This document shows, in pieces, positions 44,885 to 56,195 of a stretch of 64,000 nucleotides of DNA; position 1 is the first letter of the stretch; every line of letters begins with the position of its first letter. A program made the translations under genes and the position numbers. The DNA is from Asterella californica (lineage: Eukaryota > Streptophyta > Marchantiopsida > Marchantiales > Aytoniaceae): positions 21,860,001 to 21,924,000 of the forward strand of contig JAYKYS010000006.1 of assembly GCA_036924285.1 (NCBI GenBank), given 5' to 3'. The notes under the pieces are model-generated. The model was not told where the DNA came from and made no database searches. It worked only from the letters and a program-made list of their open reading frames with translations.

Positions 44885-47150
44885 TCACTTATACTCGGAT
44901 AGTTCCAGGTGTGTTTACAGTGTGTATGGGTTTATGACTTTTCCAGAAGGCCATGTGTTTCTTTCTCCTGTGAGGTGTTAAAATTAGATTTTTTAAATAT
45001 AGCATTTCAAATATAGTATTTTAAATTTAGATATTTGTCGTTTAAGTATTTGACGTCTTCAACCAGGCGCGTATTCATTCCTTCACTTTTAATTTTACAG
45101 TGCACCCCCCCAAAAGTACATCTCAAAATTAAACATCCTGGCTGGCGTGCAATCCTCTTTGAAACGGCAGGTCTTTTTACCATTCTTGTCCTTTTCCCTT
45201 TTTTTGTACAAGTCCGTGGGGCAGAATATTATGCGCTAGCCGAGCGAGCAACTGAATCCAATGTAATCTACTGTGACCGCTTTCAGTGCTTTAGCTACCG
45301 TAAAACATTTTGGACTTAGAATCGTATTCGTTGTTTGCATATTACTGTGATTTTAAATTGATAATTTAGTGTCCAAAGTTATAAGGCCACTCTAAAACGT
45401 AAACCGAATGGAAAAATAATTCAAAATTCAACATTTAACAAAAATTAGATTTGAGATTCATGAAATTCAGAATATTTTACGCTGTTAGCACTCGGGGATT
45501 TCCGTTGTAAGCGTTTTCCGTGCTCTTCTCCTCGGGAAAGAGAAACGGAAGGCCGGGAACCCTATTTTTCCGGGCATTACTCTACACGTAATCGAATTAT
45601 GACTTACCGGAATTGTTTTAAAGGTTAACTTCACACATTTCAATATTTGTTACGTGTTGAATTTTTAATTGTACTGTATGGAGATTGTTGTGGAAAGCTT
45701 AAACCTCGAGGTTGAGTATAATAGCATGAAACTGAATATTTTTTTTCTTCTCAGTGTATTTTGACTCTGAAGAAAAGATTCCCTTCCAAAAAATCCACAA
45801 AATGTTAGTTTTAATTTTTCTCTATCAATACTCAATAGCTTATTTAGAGATGAATCCGAGATTGTAAAGCTGGTGAATAGCTTTAACAAAAATTTTTTAT
45901 TTCACAGATTTCAAGTTGAAATGAATACGTAATCATCAAAGATATTTTGCTCATAAAGGTTAAATTTCTCAGTTCCTTGAAAGCAAACATACAAAATAAG
46001 TCTTCTGGGTCACCTGGAGCACTCGTAGTCAAGCTAGGGATTTAAGAAGATGGTAATCTCTATCGTATAAATAACATAATTATAGTAAACATCAAAGAGT
46101 GAAAACGGATGACTCGAGATTAATAAAAAGAATATACCTTGATTTTATAAATTCAACATTTGATATAGTGAGTAATATATACTTATGTGTATAAACATGT
46201 GAGTATTTATAATATTATATCACATATAAATACAAAGTGAAGAAAAGTGAGTTAGATTAATAGTAGGTTGTTCAAATATTTTTTATTTATAGACGTTAAT
46301 AGAACTTATTTAGTACTGAGTCTTAATTACAGTTACATAGTAGCTTTTATAGTGAGTTTTATGTTAATACTATAGAATCTTTAAGAAAATAATTACTCCA
46401 TCAATCTATAGTAATAAATATCATTTAAACTATTATTTAAAATGCATCCAACAGAAATTATAAAGGGTTACTACTTCTGAATCCATTGACGTAAACTTGC
46501 ATTACACAATCAGTTTAAATACCCGAGATGGAAATCTAGTGCAAACAGAGATGCCGCATATGACGAACGCCAAAAGAATGAAAGACAAGGCAATTCTTCG
46601 CGAGAACACTGGATCTGGAAACGACAAAAGGGAAAAGGATGGCAGTTCTTGCACAGGATACCGTAGCGCTTTGTAAGTTCACTCATTAATTATAAAATAA
46701 AGCTGTTTTGCACGAACCACATTCGGCATTTTCTCCAGTTGAGCGAATTTGGATAAACATGAAATAACAATTGATCGAATGGTCCAATAAACTTGACGGG
46801 ATGTAAGAAAAATGCAAATAAATGTTTGTGCGCGTAAGTGGGACATAAGCCTCCTTCCTAAATAAATTTGTAACATCAACCAAGCAGTTACACTTAGATC
46901 TCAAGTAAAAATGTCAATACTTCCAAAACAACATGCCTGCATTGATCTAGAGGAACAAAATCTAATACATGACTTATATGTTCTTCGATTGTCTGCAAAA
47001 TGAACTTCACAACAACCACACTGCCGATATCTAGCTCGATTGAGCTCAACTACGATTACCTAGTATTTGTTAGAAGTGAGAGAACTACATATAAAGAGTA
47101 AGAACAGAATCATCAGTCAAGTACTTTCCAAAACAGACACTCTTTCCATG
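44885..47150. other. AT-rich spacer
   Basis: No gene recognised. The 94-codon frame at 45035-45319 has a hydrophobic stretch (AILFETAGLFTILVLFPFFV) but no family. 45480-45600 contains GCACTCGGGG, as at the hAT-MITE end, perhaps an eroded relative. 46080-46450 is extremely AT-rich. Confidence 0.4.
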
Positions 47151-47900
47151 ACTTTGTCTTATAAGTTGTATAGACTAGCCACAGCTGTAGAGCAAGACGC
47201 ATTCTCATAATCCTCAGATTGAGAATATTCTTGTTCTACAACCTCTAGAGATTGGAAGAGTGAATATACTGAATAATCTCCAAGAAACTCCATATCTGTG
47301 GAGATAAGCATACATTCCTCTTTGATCTGATGGAGGTCCAAGTTTGGAAATAGACAGCCATACTAGTTAACATCCATCGCTTCTTACTAGAACTCCTTCT
47401 TCCAAGCTTGTAATATGTCAACTTTGACCTATCCGCTATAGATCATCTATTTTTTCTCAGAAATTTGTTTAGGTGTCTTCCACAACCAGGTGTACAACTC
47501 TCAATGCAACACAAAGACTGACATAGACAATGAACAAGAATTTGCATCTACTCTGTTCCAGACATATGTGAGGATAGAGACTCGATAGCATATCCTTGGA
47601 ACTGTCTGTGAATTGCACATTTGTATGATCGCTGCAAAACAACGTCACACGCCTGTAGCTTACTAGTAGTATTTGCCGGTACACAAAGCAAACAGATGTT
47701 TGGATAGATATCCTTCAATCAATCTCTGAATTCTTGAGAGATAAAGCCGTCAAGCCAAAGAATACTCTTTTGCTTCTTTGACTCTAGTCCTTGAACATCA
47801 CATGCTGAAAGAAACCATGCTTGTATTGATTCACACGCTACCCTTTGTGCTTTGATGTCTCTTCTTCATATCCATCATCAAGATTGTAGTCAATGTCATG
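47150..47900 (-). pseudogene. DDE_1-type (pogo/CENP-B-like) transposase fragment
   Basis: Minus-strand translation from about 47785 to 47565 reads SILWLDGFISQEFRD, then a stop (TGA), then LKDIYPNICLLCVPANTTSK, LQACDVVLQRSYKCAIHRQF and YAIESLSSHM. This matches the second and third catalytic blocks of DDE_1 endonucleases: an LxxDG/DN block, then VFxPxNTTSxxQPxDxGVxxxFK, with the third acidic residue at QACD. An open stretch at 47341-47159 (LISTDMEFLGDYSVYSLFQS) may be its C-terminal tail. The N-terminal DNA-binding half is missing. The family is distinct from the hAT pseudogene that lies just upstream on the same strand. Confidence 0.75.
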
Positions 47901-47999
47901 TCACTTCAACTTCTAACTGTCATCTAAAATCTTCTTCTCATCTAATTGTCTCTTGGAAATTGATTCATTCTTAACTTCTTGCCTTGTGCTACCTTTTCA

Positions 48000-50327
48000 T
48001 ACCTATACAATATCTGATTGGAGAGATGTTCACAAGGAATCTACTCATCATTTGGATCTTCGTGTGATCATAGTCCATCCCCTGTCTAGTCTTCAAAACC
48101 TCTTGTTGATCTTTAGACTTGAAGTACTTATTCAACTCTCTCATGGTTCTTCTCTCCTTCTTCCTATTGATGCCAGTATGATTTATGATTATGAAATATT
48201 TGTATGTTTACATTCTCTTGTTTCAATCGATTTCTAAGTTGTGAATGGACAAAAGCATAAGAACTCAAGTTCCTCTCACATGACGATGTAGTGCACGATT
48301 GTCCAAGCAGATCTAGTGCAAGTCGCTTCAAATTAAGAGATGCTCACCGAAATATACCCATCACCAAAGATGATTTTATCATTTGATCTGCACCATCTCC
48401 TCTGGGCTCCAGAAGGCTCCGCTCCTTGATACTATAGGTGTTAATTCTACTTGGCAGTTTGATACAAACTTCAGCACATCCTCCTCATCATACCCAAGAA
48501 CATGTCGTGTGTATAGTGTGCAATACTTACAAATAACGCTCTTCATAGTCACTATGCATTACATCCATATTATCCTCATGATACAAATATTGTGATGTCA
48601 AACACATAGTAATCTTTTGCATTATGTTTATCTATGAGTTCCAACGGACCACAAGTGAGAGCACAGCTTAAGGATAATCATGTTGGATCTCAACGTTTTT
48701 TTCTCATAGAACTTTAAGTACAACTCTTGTAGCTCCAATGTTTCTTAGTAAACATCACCCATGAAGTCCTTTGGAGAATCCACTTATCAGAGAAGTGCAA
48801 AAATGAGACTCATCAACTCAATGATGTCATGCATCTTGTCCCAAAGAAGAATCTAAAATCTAGGTCCTGCTCCTTCTCGATGGTTCTTTTGTTTAGAAAA
48901 TTTCTCCAACATTTCCTTCACAACCATACTCTTCAAGTAGTACCGCAGCTCATACGTCCTATCCAGCATGATGAAACTTGTTGCAAAACATGTGACATCA
49001 TGCTTCAAGAATTGCAACCCATTTGAAAATGATCTATTAACATAGTATTTGTTGCATGATGGTTTATTATGAACTTCATCATAGTCTTACATTGCTCAAA
49101 TATTTCTTTCACTCATTTGAACTTCCCATTGTCCAACAACAAGTCAAGACCATGGGCCGTACAACTTCTCCAAATGACATGTGGAAATTTCTCCACCACC
49201 AACTTTCCGGTAAAGACGTTGACAGAATCATTGTCAACAATGAATTACAACACTATACTTGGATCCAACTTCTCTATCTCCTGTATTATGCAATTTGTCA
49301 CCCATTTTGCATTCTTCACAATGTTACTCCCATTCAAAGCTCAGACACCGAGTTCATCAAATCTCTTGGTCATCATGATGTTCATCAGTGGTCTACCTTG
49401 AACATTAGTCCATCTATCGCAAGAGATAGTCATCTTGCAATCTGCTCCTTTGGGAAATATGATCTTCTCCGTCGTCTCTTTCACTATTTATTGATTGCGT
49501 TTAAGAGAAGACCTCTCAACTTGTAATCACTTGGGAGCGTGTATCCAGCAATATTCTTTGAAAAAATAAATGCTTTGATGATAGCGAGAAGACACCTAGA
49601 ATGAAAAGATCATCCATTCACCGCACAAGCCATAGACCAGTACTCATCTGCTTGTTGTCATTGTGCTTCATTGAAAAGAATAAGAATTCTATTGGATATG
49701 ATTTTGTCCTCTTGGTCGTTTTGCTTGACTCGAACCTCCTATGTCAGCTCTCAAAGACGATAAAACATGAAACTTGTGAAAGAGGAAGATTACTAACATC
49801 GACCTCTCATAGGATGTGTTTTCCATCCCTATTGACATCTGATTCTACTATGTGACTAACTGGAATTTCAACACGTGCATCATCCAACGTCTCCTTAGCT
49901 GGACCATTGAGTGTTTTATGTCTCTCCTTAATCTCCATTAGTGTCAAAATGTTATATACCACACGTGATGGAGCAGCAAGACTTGTGGAAACATCTTTCA
50001 GTTGATTTTGGGAGTATTAGAACGTCACCTTGGGTGCTATGTTTTCTTGTGCATACGAAGTGTCGTTTCATCCTGGAGATGTTGTACATAAATGCAAGCT
50101 TGCAATGCTTGCATTGCACAAGCACATGGTCGTCTCCTACAATGTTGTTTATAGTTATGTATTAGTCTCGGATCAATTGTGAACGAAGATCCCTCGGTTT
50201 TGAAATCCCTCTTGTACCTCAAGTACCTAGCATCACAGAAGCGCTGTCGATGTTCTTTTCCTCTTCTTGTTTGATGTTCCATCTTGTCTCCATGTTCGCT
50301 CTTTTGTCGCTTAGAAACAGAAAACAC
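48000..50327 (-). pseudogene. hAT transposase (DUF659 plus dimerisation domain) pseudogene
   Basis: Read on the minus strand. An N-terminal basic frame (50327-50037) has Cys/His-rich content where a BED finger is expected, though the finger is not clear. Near 49560-49500, FSKNIAGYTLPSDYKLRGLL fits the start of DUF659. At about 49300-49120, NAKWVTNCIIQEIEKLDPSI, FIVDNDSVNVFTGKLVVEKF and PHVIWRSCTAHGLDLLLDNG are typical, the last with the conserved AxHxLDL block. CFATSFIMLDRTYELR lies at about 48985-48940. The C-terminal dimerisation motif SCERN.SSYAFVHS and RNRLKQENV is at 48290-48200. Stops and frame changes occur in nearly every segment. Terminal repeats and target duplications were not located. 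It is not the obvious source of the 226-bp MITE; no shared termini were seen. Confidence 0.85.
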
Positions 50328-50336
50328 TAGCCCAAA

Positions 50337-50485
50337 TGATCAAATTACTCTAGTCCAATCGAGGACTATGAGTGTAGTCCACGTAGCTAATGATTATCTA
50401 TTTATATAGTACACTGTAGCCTAGACGTTCAGATCACCCTAGTCCAAACGAGGACCGTGAGTGCAATCCACGTAGTTAATGAAAT
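50337..50485. repeat. Two diverged direct repeats of about 55 bp
   Basis: CTCTAGTCCAATCGAGGACT with TAGTCCACGTAGCTAATGA is followed about 90 bp later by CCCTAGTCCAAACGAGGACC with AATCCACGTAGTTAATGA. The position just upstream of the hAT reading frame suggests subterminal repeats of that element. Confidence 0.65.
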
Positions 50486-50489
50486 GATG

Positions 50490-51375
50490 AATCACAAACA
50501 ACATGATCTTAAACTAGAAGATGTGAGAGAAATTGACATCTGATTCTCTGAACTTCTAAGTGAAGAATGGAATGAACTTTACACTATAGAGCCTCCTCTT
50601 ATACTATGAGGTCCAAAAATATATTTATATCAAATATTGACCCATAAGGAGATACTTAATGTTCCATCACACTTCACTCTAAATGACTTGTGCTCTTTGG
50701 TTCAAAATATAACTATCTTATTTGATAAGGTATAACGATCTTATTTACCAAAGTATAACTATAAAAAAAATATAAATCTAGAGGTTGTGCTTGCAAAAAT
50801 GAACGTTATTGGGTAGTTCACCTACCTGAGTATGCATAACGGTGGTCCCTCTACCCCGAGACGTTCAGTCGTCTTACTCTTCATCGGGTCGCTCCACCCT
50901 AAGATGCTTGGTCGCTTTGTTGCTGGAGCGTCGAAATTTTATTCAAATCTCAGCGTCCACGACACATTTAGGGAGATATCTCACTTCCATCTCATTTACT
51001 ATTTCATACTAAAAATTACAAAAAATAAATTTTAAAAGTTAATGAAGTTTCAACAAAATTTCTATTAGCCTCGAAACTGGTTCTGTTTTCCTTCTTTCTC
51101 TAGTTTGATAGTTGGAGTTCAATATACATAGGAACGTCCGGAAGAGAACAACGGAGGAACACGACAAGCGGAGGTTTCGGGAGGTAAAATTAAACAGCAG
51201 GATAAGGCGAGAGGGCGCTGTAACGACGTTTTGGTTTACGTCTCCGATATGCATGCTGGATGAATTCCGGGAACTTTTGCTCACGTAATGTTATCTGGAA
51301 TATATATAAGTATTAAATAAAATATATATATTAAGTAGATGTAAATAGTTAAAATATTCCATAAAGATTATCTAT
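50490..51375. other. Spacer
   Basis: No gene. Frames at 50832-51035 and 51039-51284 show no motif. Confidence 0.4.
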
Positions 51376-51379
51376 TAGT

Positions 51380-51600
51380 CCATGCCTAGAAACACGGGGA
51401 GAGAAAGAGATAACCCATAAGTGTTGACTCGAGTGCCGTGCTTCAGAAGGTACAAGTCCGGGACTCCATACACTAATATACATTAATACACAAGTACGTT
51501 AATTTAATACCTAACCCTTCCTGCCAGAAAGGTTAGGTATCAAATTAAACTCCTTGCCTCCTCTATCGAAAGATGGAGGAGGTGAATATGCATCCAAAGA
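51380..51600 (+). repeat. Hairpin repeat family H, member 7 (reference copy)
   Basis: Order: GATAACCCATAAGT (51410); GTGCCGTGCTTCAGAAGG with TACAAGTCCGGGA; hairpin B with GTTAATTTAATACCTAACC (51498-51516) against 51531-51550 (two mismatches); hairpin A with CCTCCTCTATC (51557-51567) against GATGGAGGAGG (51572-51582, one G-T pair); then TGAATATGCATCC. No open frame. Confidence 0.85.
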
Positions 51601-51814
51601 GTACTTCTGGTCCGGTGAAAGAAAAGGACAAATGTGTAAAAATATTTTCTTTTTCTCTTATGTCAGCACGGCTTTCTGAGAGTTGGCACTGTAAACAGAA
51701 AATTAGGATCATAGTACCAGACGTACCAGCGAGATTATAGAATATAAAATTATATAGAATATATAGAATATATAAATAAATTTTTAAAAATTAATTATTT
51801 TAATTTCTATTTCT

Positions 51815-52035
51815 AGAAATACCTAGAAACAAGAGGAGAGTAGAAGATAACCCATAAGTCTTGATCCGAGTGCCGCGCTTCAGAAGATACAAGTCCAAAA
51901 TTCTATACTCATCAATGCATTAAGATACACTGAAGTTAATTTAATATCTAACCCTTCCTGTCGAAAGAATTAAATATCAAATTAAACATATTTTTCTTCT
52001 CAATCGAAAGATGGAGGAGGTGAATATACATAGAC
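51815..52035 (+). repeat. Hairpin repeat family H, member 8
   Basis: Same order and spacing as member 7, 435 bp further on: GATAACCCATAAGT, GTGCCGCGCTTCAGAAG, TACAAGTCC, GTTAATTTAATATCTAACCC with an eroded partner, then GATGGAGGAGG, TGAATATACATA. Hairpins are partly broken, so it is older or decaying. Confidence 0.8.
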
Positions 52036-52039
52036 AGTT

Positions 52040-53145
52040 GGAGTTCAAACTAGTGGTACTTGGGGCATACTCCGCTTCTCCTCCTGCAAGTCCTCACTTG
52101 TTGAGAAGTCCCATGGGCTTTCTTGCGGTCCCACGGTTCGTCAAGGTGTCCAGTGCGTTTCACGGCACTTGTAAGACTTTCGGATGAGCCTTAATACATC
52201 CTACTGCAAACCCTTGGTGTTCTGGCCCTCTATCTCACCTGCCGGCGGACTCCTCTTGTACCTTCCAGTGTTTCTAATAAAGTTTCTTAGCGTACCGTCG
52301 CCTTTCATTGAAATGACAAAAGAAATTGGAAAAGATAATGAGTTCAAAAGAACACATGTAAACACAACACAAAGTCGGATTTGTTGGTCTGAAACTGTAA
52401 TATCCTTTCCGTTCTGCTTTCTACTGTAATAATTTGCCGTTTTCTTCCCGTATATGTTTATCTTTTAAGAAAGAATCCAGTAGGTAAAGAGTGGACTTTT
52501 ATACACTTCTTTGTGCGTATAGTTTAGGGTCAACTTGATTGGTTTCCAGTATAGTTCGCCCTTTTCGTGAAGACTCATAATGCTTGCTCATTACATCAAA
52601 CTGAATGATTAATTCTACACAAACGTTACCAATCGATACGTTTAAGTAGCTACTTTTGACTAAATACTCGAATTTTCAGATATTCTTTCTAGTTTGACAA
52701 AAAATACTTGGAGAGAAATCCATAGATGGATAGAAATACTAACATGATGGTTATACATAATTCATAAAATCCAATCATTTAGCCTTTCATCACCCGGTTC
52801 TAATTAAAATCTAAAGCCATGTTCTTTACTATACAAGGCATATATATATTTTACCCGTTTTTATCCATCTTCAGATCATTAGAGAGACTAATTTAACTGA
52901 TTATATGGCTATCAAACTGTCGTCAAAAATTTTCGAACTTTGAGAATATTAATTACTCAATCGCTTCGTAAAGCATTGGTAAAATTTTCATCATGCAGTG
53001 TAATATCACGGGCAAGCGAGGTGAAATCATAGACACAGAAAATAATTTTTCATTATATATTTACGCAGGCTAATGCACTGACGGGAGTGTTACGTACATG
53101 CGTAAGTCCACTGCATGCAATGCGTTATCCTATTAGGTAATGGTT
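52040..53145. other. Spacer
   Basis: No gene. The 81-codon frame at 52184-52429 has no family. Confidence 0.4.
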
Positions 53146-53149
53146 TTCA

Positions 53150-53345
53150 CAAGGATAAGGATATTCACTCATGTACACTTCGAAGTGTACATGTTCTAAT
53201 CCTTCCGGCTAGAAGGGTTAGAACATTAATTAATGTCCTCTGGAAACAGCACGGTTTGAGAATTAGTGCTCTGGACTTATTCTCCCAGCAACGCATAATC
53301 CCGGACTCCACTTATGGGTTATATCCTGATGAGTTGACTACTCCG
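53150..53345 (-). repeat. Hairpin repeat family H, member 9
   Basis: Minus-strand member. Hairpin A is a perfect 24-base palindrome (53170-53193, built on CATGTACACTTC and its complement) preceded by ATATTCACT. Hairpin B is TTCTAATCCTTC (53194-53205) with GAAGGGTTAGAA (53212-53223), one G-T pair. On the minus strand the flank contains ATAACCCATAAGTGG and GAGTCCGGGA (53285-53320), as in member 7. Confidence 0.85.
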
Positions 53346-53859
53346 AGACTGATTAATATATATTATTTACGAATTAATTTAAATTTTAATAATTTATTAT
53401 AATATATTTTTATGACATACACACGTTTTCTCTTATGAGAAAACGAAATTCACTGTACAAGGAAGTGGGAAAAGATATTATTCACGAAAACGCACTTGCT
53501 CTAGCCACAAGATAAATCCGAGAATATATATTAGATCCGGAGTAACCTGGGTCTTAATTTACATTTGTATATTTGCTATAATCTCTATAAAAAACTTACT
53601 TCAAATTTCTCAGCTGATGGCTAAATGAAAAAGAATAAGTTTTGCAACAGAAAAAGACCATTCTCCGACAGTGGTGTCATTCGCAAAAGGAACTTTTACG
53701 ATGAAATGTACGAAATCTATTAACAATAGCAAATAACAAATGATAACAAATTCAACCATGTGACTGAAACTTAGTCTCCAATAGAAAATAAACTCCCGGT
53801 TTCCCGTATCTCCTATGTGTTCGTGAACCCTCGCATATCCTGAATGTATAATTGCCTAT

Positions 53860-54250
53860 TTCGAATATCATAGCTGAGGAGTAAGCAGAGGCGGGGATCT
53901 GAGACAGACGTAATGCATGATTAATAGTGCATTAGACAGTGTAATACACAAAGGATTGCATGAATTTTCAAATAACTAGACACTGAGAATTTAAATTTTT
54001 TGATGCTCTCAGTATAAAGATTTACTTAGATGTACAGATCTATCTATGAATAGATTATTGGATGTCTATTTCAGATTTTAAATTTTTCAATATCGTGAGA
54101 TTACATTGTGTAATCTCACGATCTCATGGATATATTACTATATTTCAACTAAATAATATATTTTGACTTCACTATAATTATTCTAAACAAGAGAACGCTG
54201 AAACCCGATAGTGCTTTACCTAAAAAGATAACGTACCAAATGTTGCGTAA
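53860..54250 (+). repeat. Dispersed repeat S, copy 2
   Basis: Related to 26130-26530. It has a perfect 14-bp internal stem: ATCGTGAGATTACA (54092-54105) and TGTAATCTCACGAT (54109-54122). 54250-54840 beyond it has no recognised gene. Confidence 0.65.
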
Positions 54251-54844
54251 GGAACTTTTTATTTTATTTTTCATTTTACGGCGCGGGAAACCTTGCGTTA
54301 AGGGTTGAGGTCAGAACTGATACGCGAACTGGATTATCACTACGGCCCTCCTTCGTCGCAGTGCTAGGCTACGTTCATGCGCCGATCCACCAACTTCCAC
54401 CAAGGCATGTCACTCCGACGTTCCGGTACCGGTGAACTGCCGTCATAGACGGAGTTTCCTTAATTTACACCCAGCCAGATATGGAGGCGCATTGCGTGGA
54501 AGCAGAGTGAATGGAGAGCCTGTAGAGCCGAAGTTCCCTGCAGGTGCAGGGAACATGGCGCGGACGGCGGATGGTGATTCCTGTACTATCCACCAAAACG
54601 GGACGTGACTACAGATTCCATGCGTGCTCAATCTCAAGCCCATTGCTCTACAAATTTCCAAATTTAGCCATACATTTGGCGGATAAGACTCCGATAAGTA
54701 GTCCCGGAAGGTATTTGAGGATAAGCTAGCTGTTCACATCCATCACTAGCGAGCTTTTCATGATCAGGTACCGTACCAGCTAGTCACAAGAGATTCTATT
54801 TTATTGTGAGAGAGCTGGATAAACTCGAATTAGCTGCTGAAATT

Positions 54845-55170
54845 TGTTTTATCACACCTCTAGTAATGTATTGTTTGATAACACCTCTCCCTAGTTATCG
54901 AAAATAAAATCAGTCATTTGGTCATGTCTTCATCATTTCGATCGTGACTAAATATCTCTGCAACTTTTCAACAATAAAGTGCATATCAAATAATATATAC
55001 TCGGAAAGTTTAGGTGTGAAGTCCAGTTTAGGTGTGAAGTCCATACAGTCCATGGTAAAGTAACTAGTTTCACAATCGATAGCAGTAGAAGGTATGATAA
55101 AACAAAACAACCTTAACAAGGGTGTGGTAAAACACAACGAACCTATTGGAGGATGATTAGCTGATGAAGG
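54845..55170. mobile_element. Fold-back element, family F, copy 2
   Basis: The left end reads GTTTTATCACACCTCTAGTA, then TGTATTGTTTGATAACACC. The reverse complement of 55080-55135 reads GTTTTACCACACCCTTGTTA, then TTTTGTTTTATCATACC. These are imperfect inverted ends of about 60 bp. An internal direct repeat, TTTAGGTGTGAAGTCCA, occurs twice (55008 and 55026). Relatives at 31.8-32.7 kb. Confidence 0.65.
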
Positions 55171-55174
55171 ACGT

Positions 55175-56190
55175 GCACGCCACGTGCCTATACACAGATA
55201 CACACGTTGACACCAAAGTCTGGTAATTGCCAATCCTACCCAGCCTGATCTATAGTGCATAATCTGTATAAGGTCAAGGACGTAATCTTACCCGCAATAC
55301 AGATCGGCTGCTTGCTTTGGATCATTTCGCTACACAGTACACTCTTCGATTTCGTTCGATATTAGATGTTAGCTTTTCAACCTCGGTATTTGTTTCCACC
55401 CATTGTCCATGGCCAAGAAGCTCAGGGGGAAATAGATCATAACTGCAACTAGTGAGAAAAGATTCAGAATGTTCAGTCCAGATGTTCAATCAATATATAG
55501 ATGAACGGGAGAAATGTTGAATGGGACCACACGATTTCGTTATGAACCAAAGCTTGAATTTCTGAAGAAAATGAAGTCGTCATCTCACTAGCTAGGGATC
55601 AATGTGTCCCTAACTTATTGCTGTTTATACAGAATGGATCGAAATCAATGCAGCTCTTGATTCTAAATCCTTATGATTGATGATGAACGTGAAAGAATGC
55701 AATTATGACTAAACTAGACTACACTGATTCGTCTAACGTTCACGATTGCTACTGGATCGATCGCGAGCTCCAGTCCTGACGGATCCTATAAACCTTGGAT
55801 TAATAGGTGCTCAGAACCTGTCTAGCTAGATAACTGCCAGCCCTGTGTGAGAATGGTCTTCAATGGAAATTTTTCAGCTTGACATTTCAAGCGTCGTGAA
55901 TACCTTAATGCGTACTATCCACGTGTATTGGAGATTTTCGATCGGTTTGCATAAATTCAGGGATCACAGTCACTGCTGATCGTGTTCGAACTTATCAGAT
56001 AGAAGGTTTCGAGGGATTTTCTTGGTCGATCCGGCGAGAAACGGGCGAATCTGAATTCGAAGCCGCAACTGATTTCAACTGCAAGAAGGACAGTCGACGG
56101 TTCTCCGCTCACAGAGCGGAAATTGAACCAAACGTTCTAAAGCTTGACACGGCTGGATAGATACATGGCCGCATGGAGATGGACGTCATG
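55175..56190. other. 3' flank of the NHL gene and spacer
   Basis: No gene recognised; higher complexity than the AT-rich regions. The terminator of the NHL gene should lie at the right end, but no polyadenylation signal was assigned. Confidence 0.4.
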
Positions 56191-56195
56191 TAAAA

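Noticed and set aside
45480..45610. Second hAT-MITE (GCACTCGGGG)
   Set aside because: Only one end resembles the MITE; no opposite terminus or target duplication found.
53326..53333. CTGATGAG hammerhead-ribozyme core (also at 27772)
   Set aside because: No GAAA core partner or flanking stems at the required spacing at either site.
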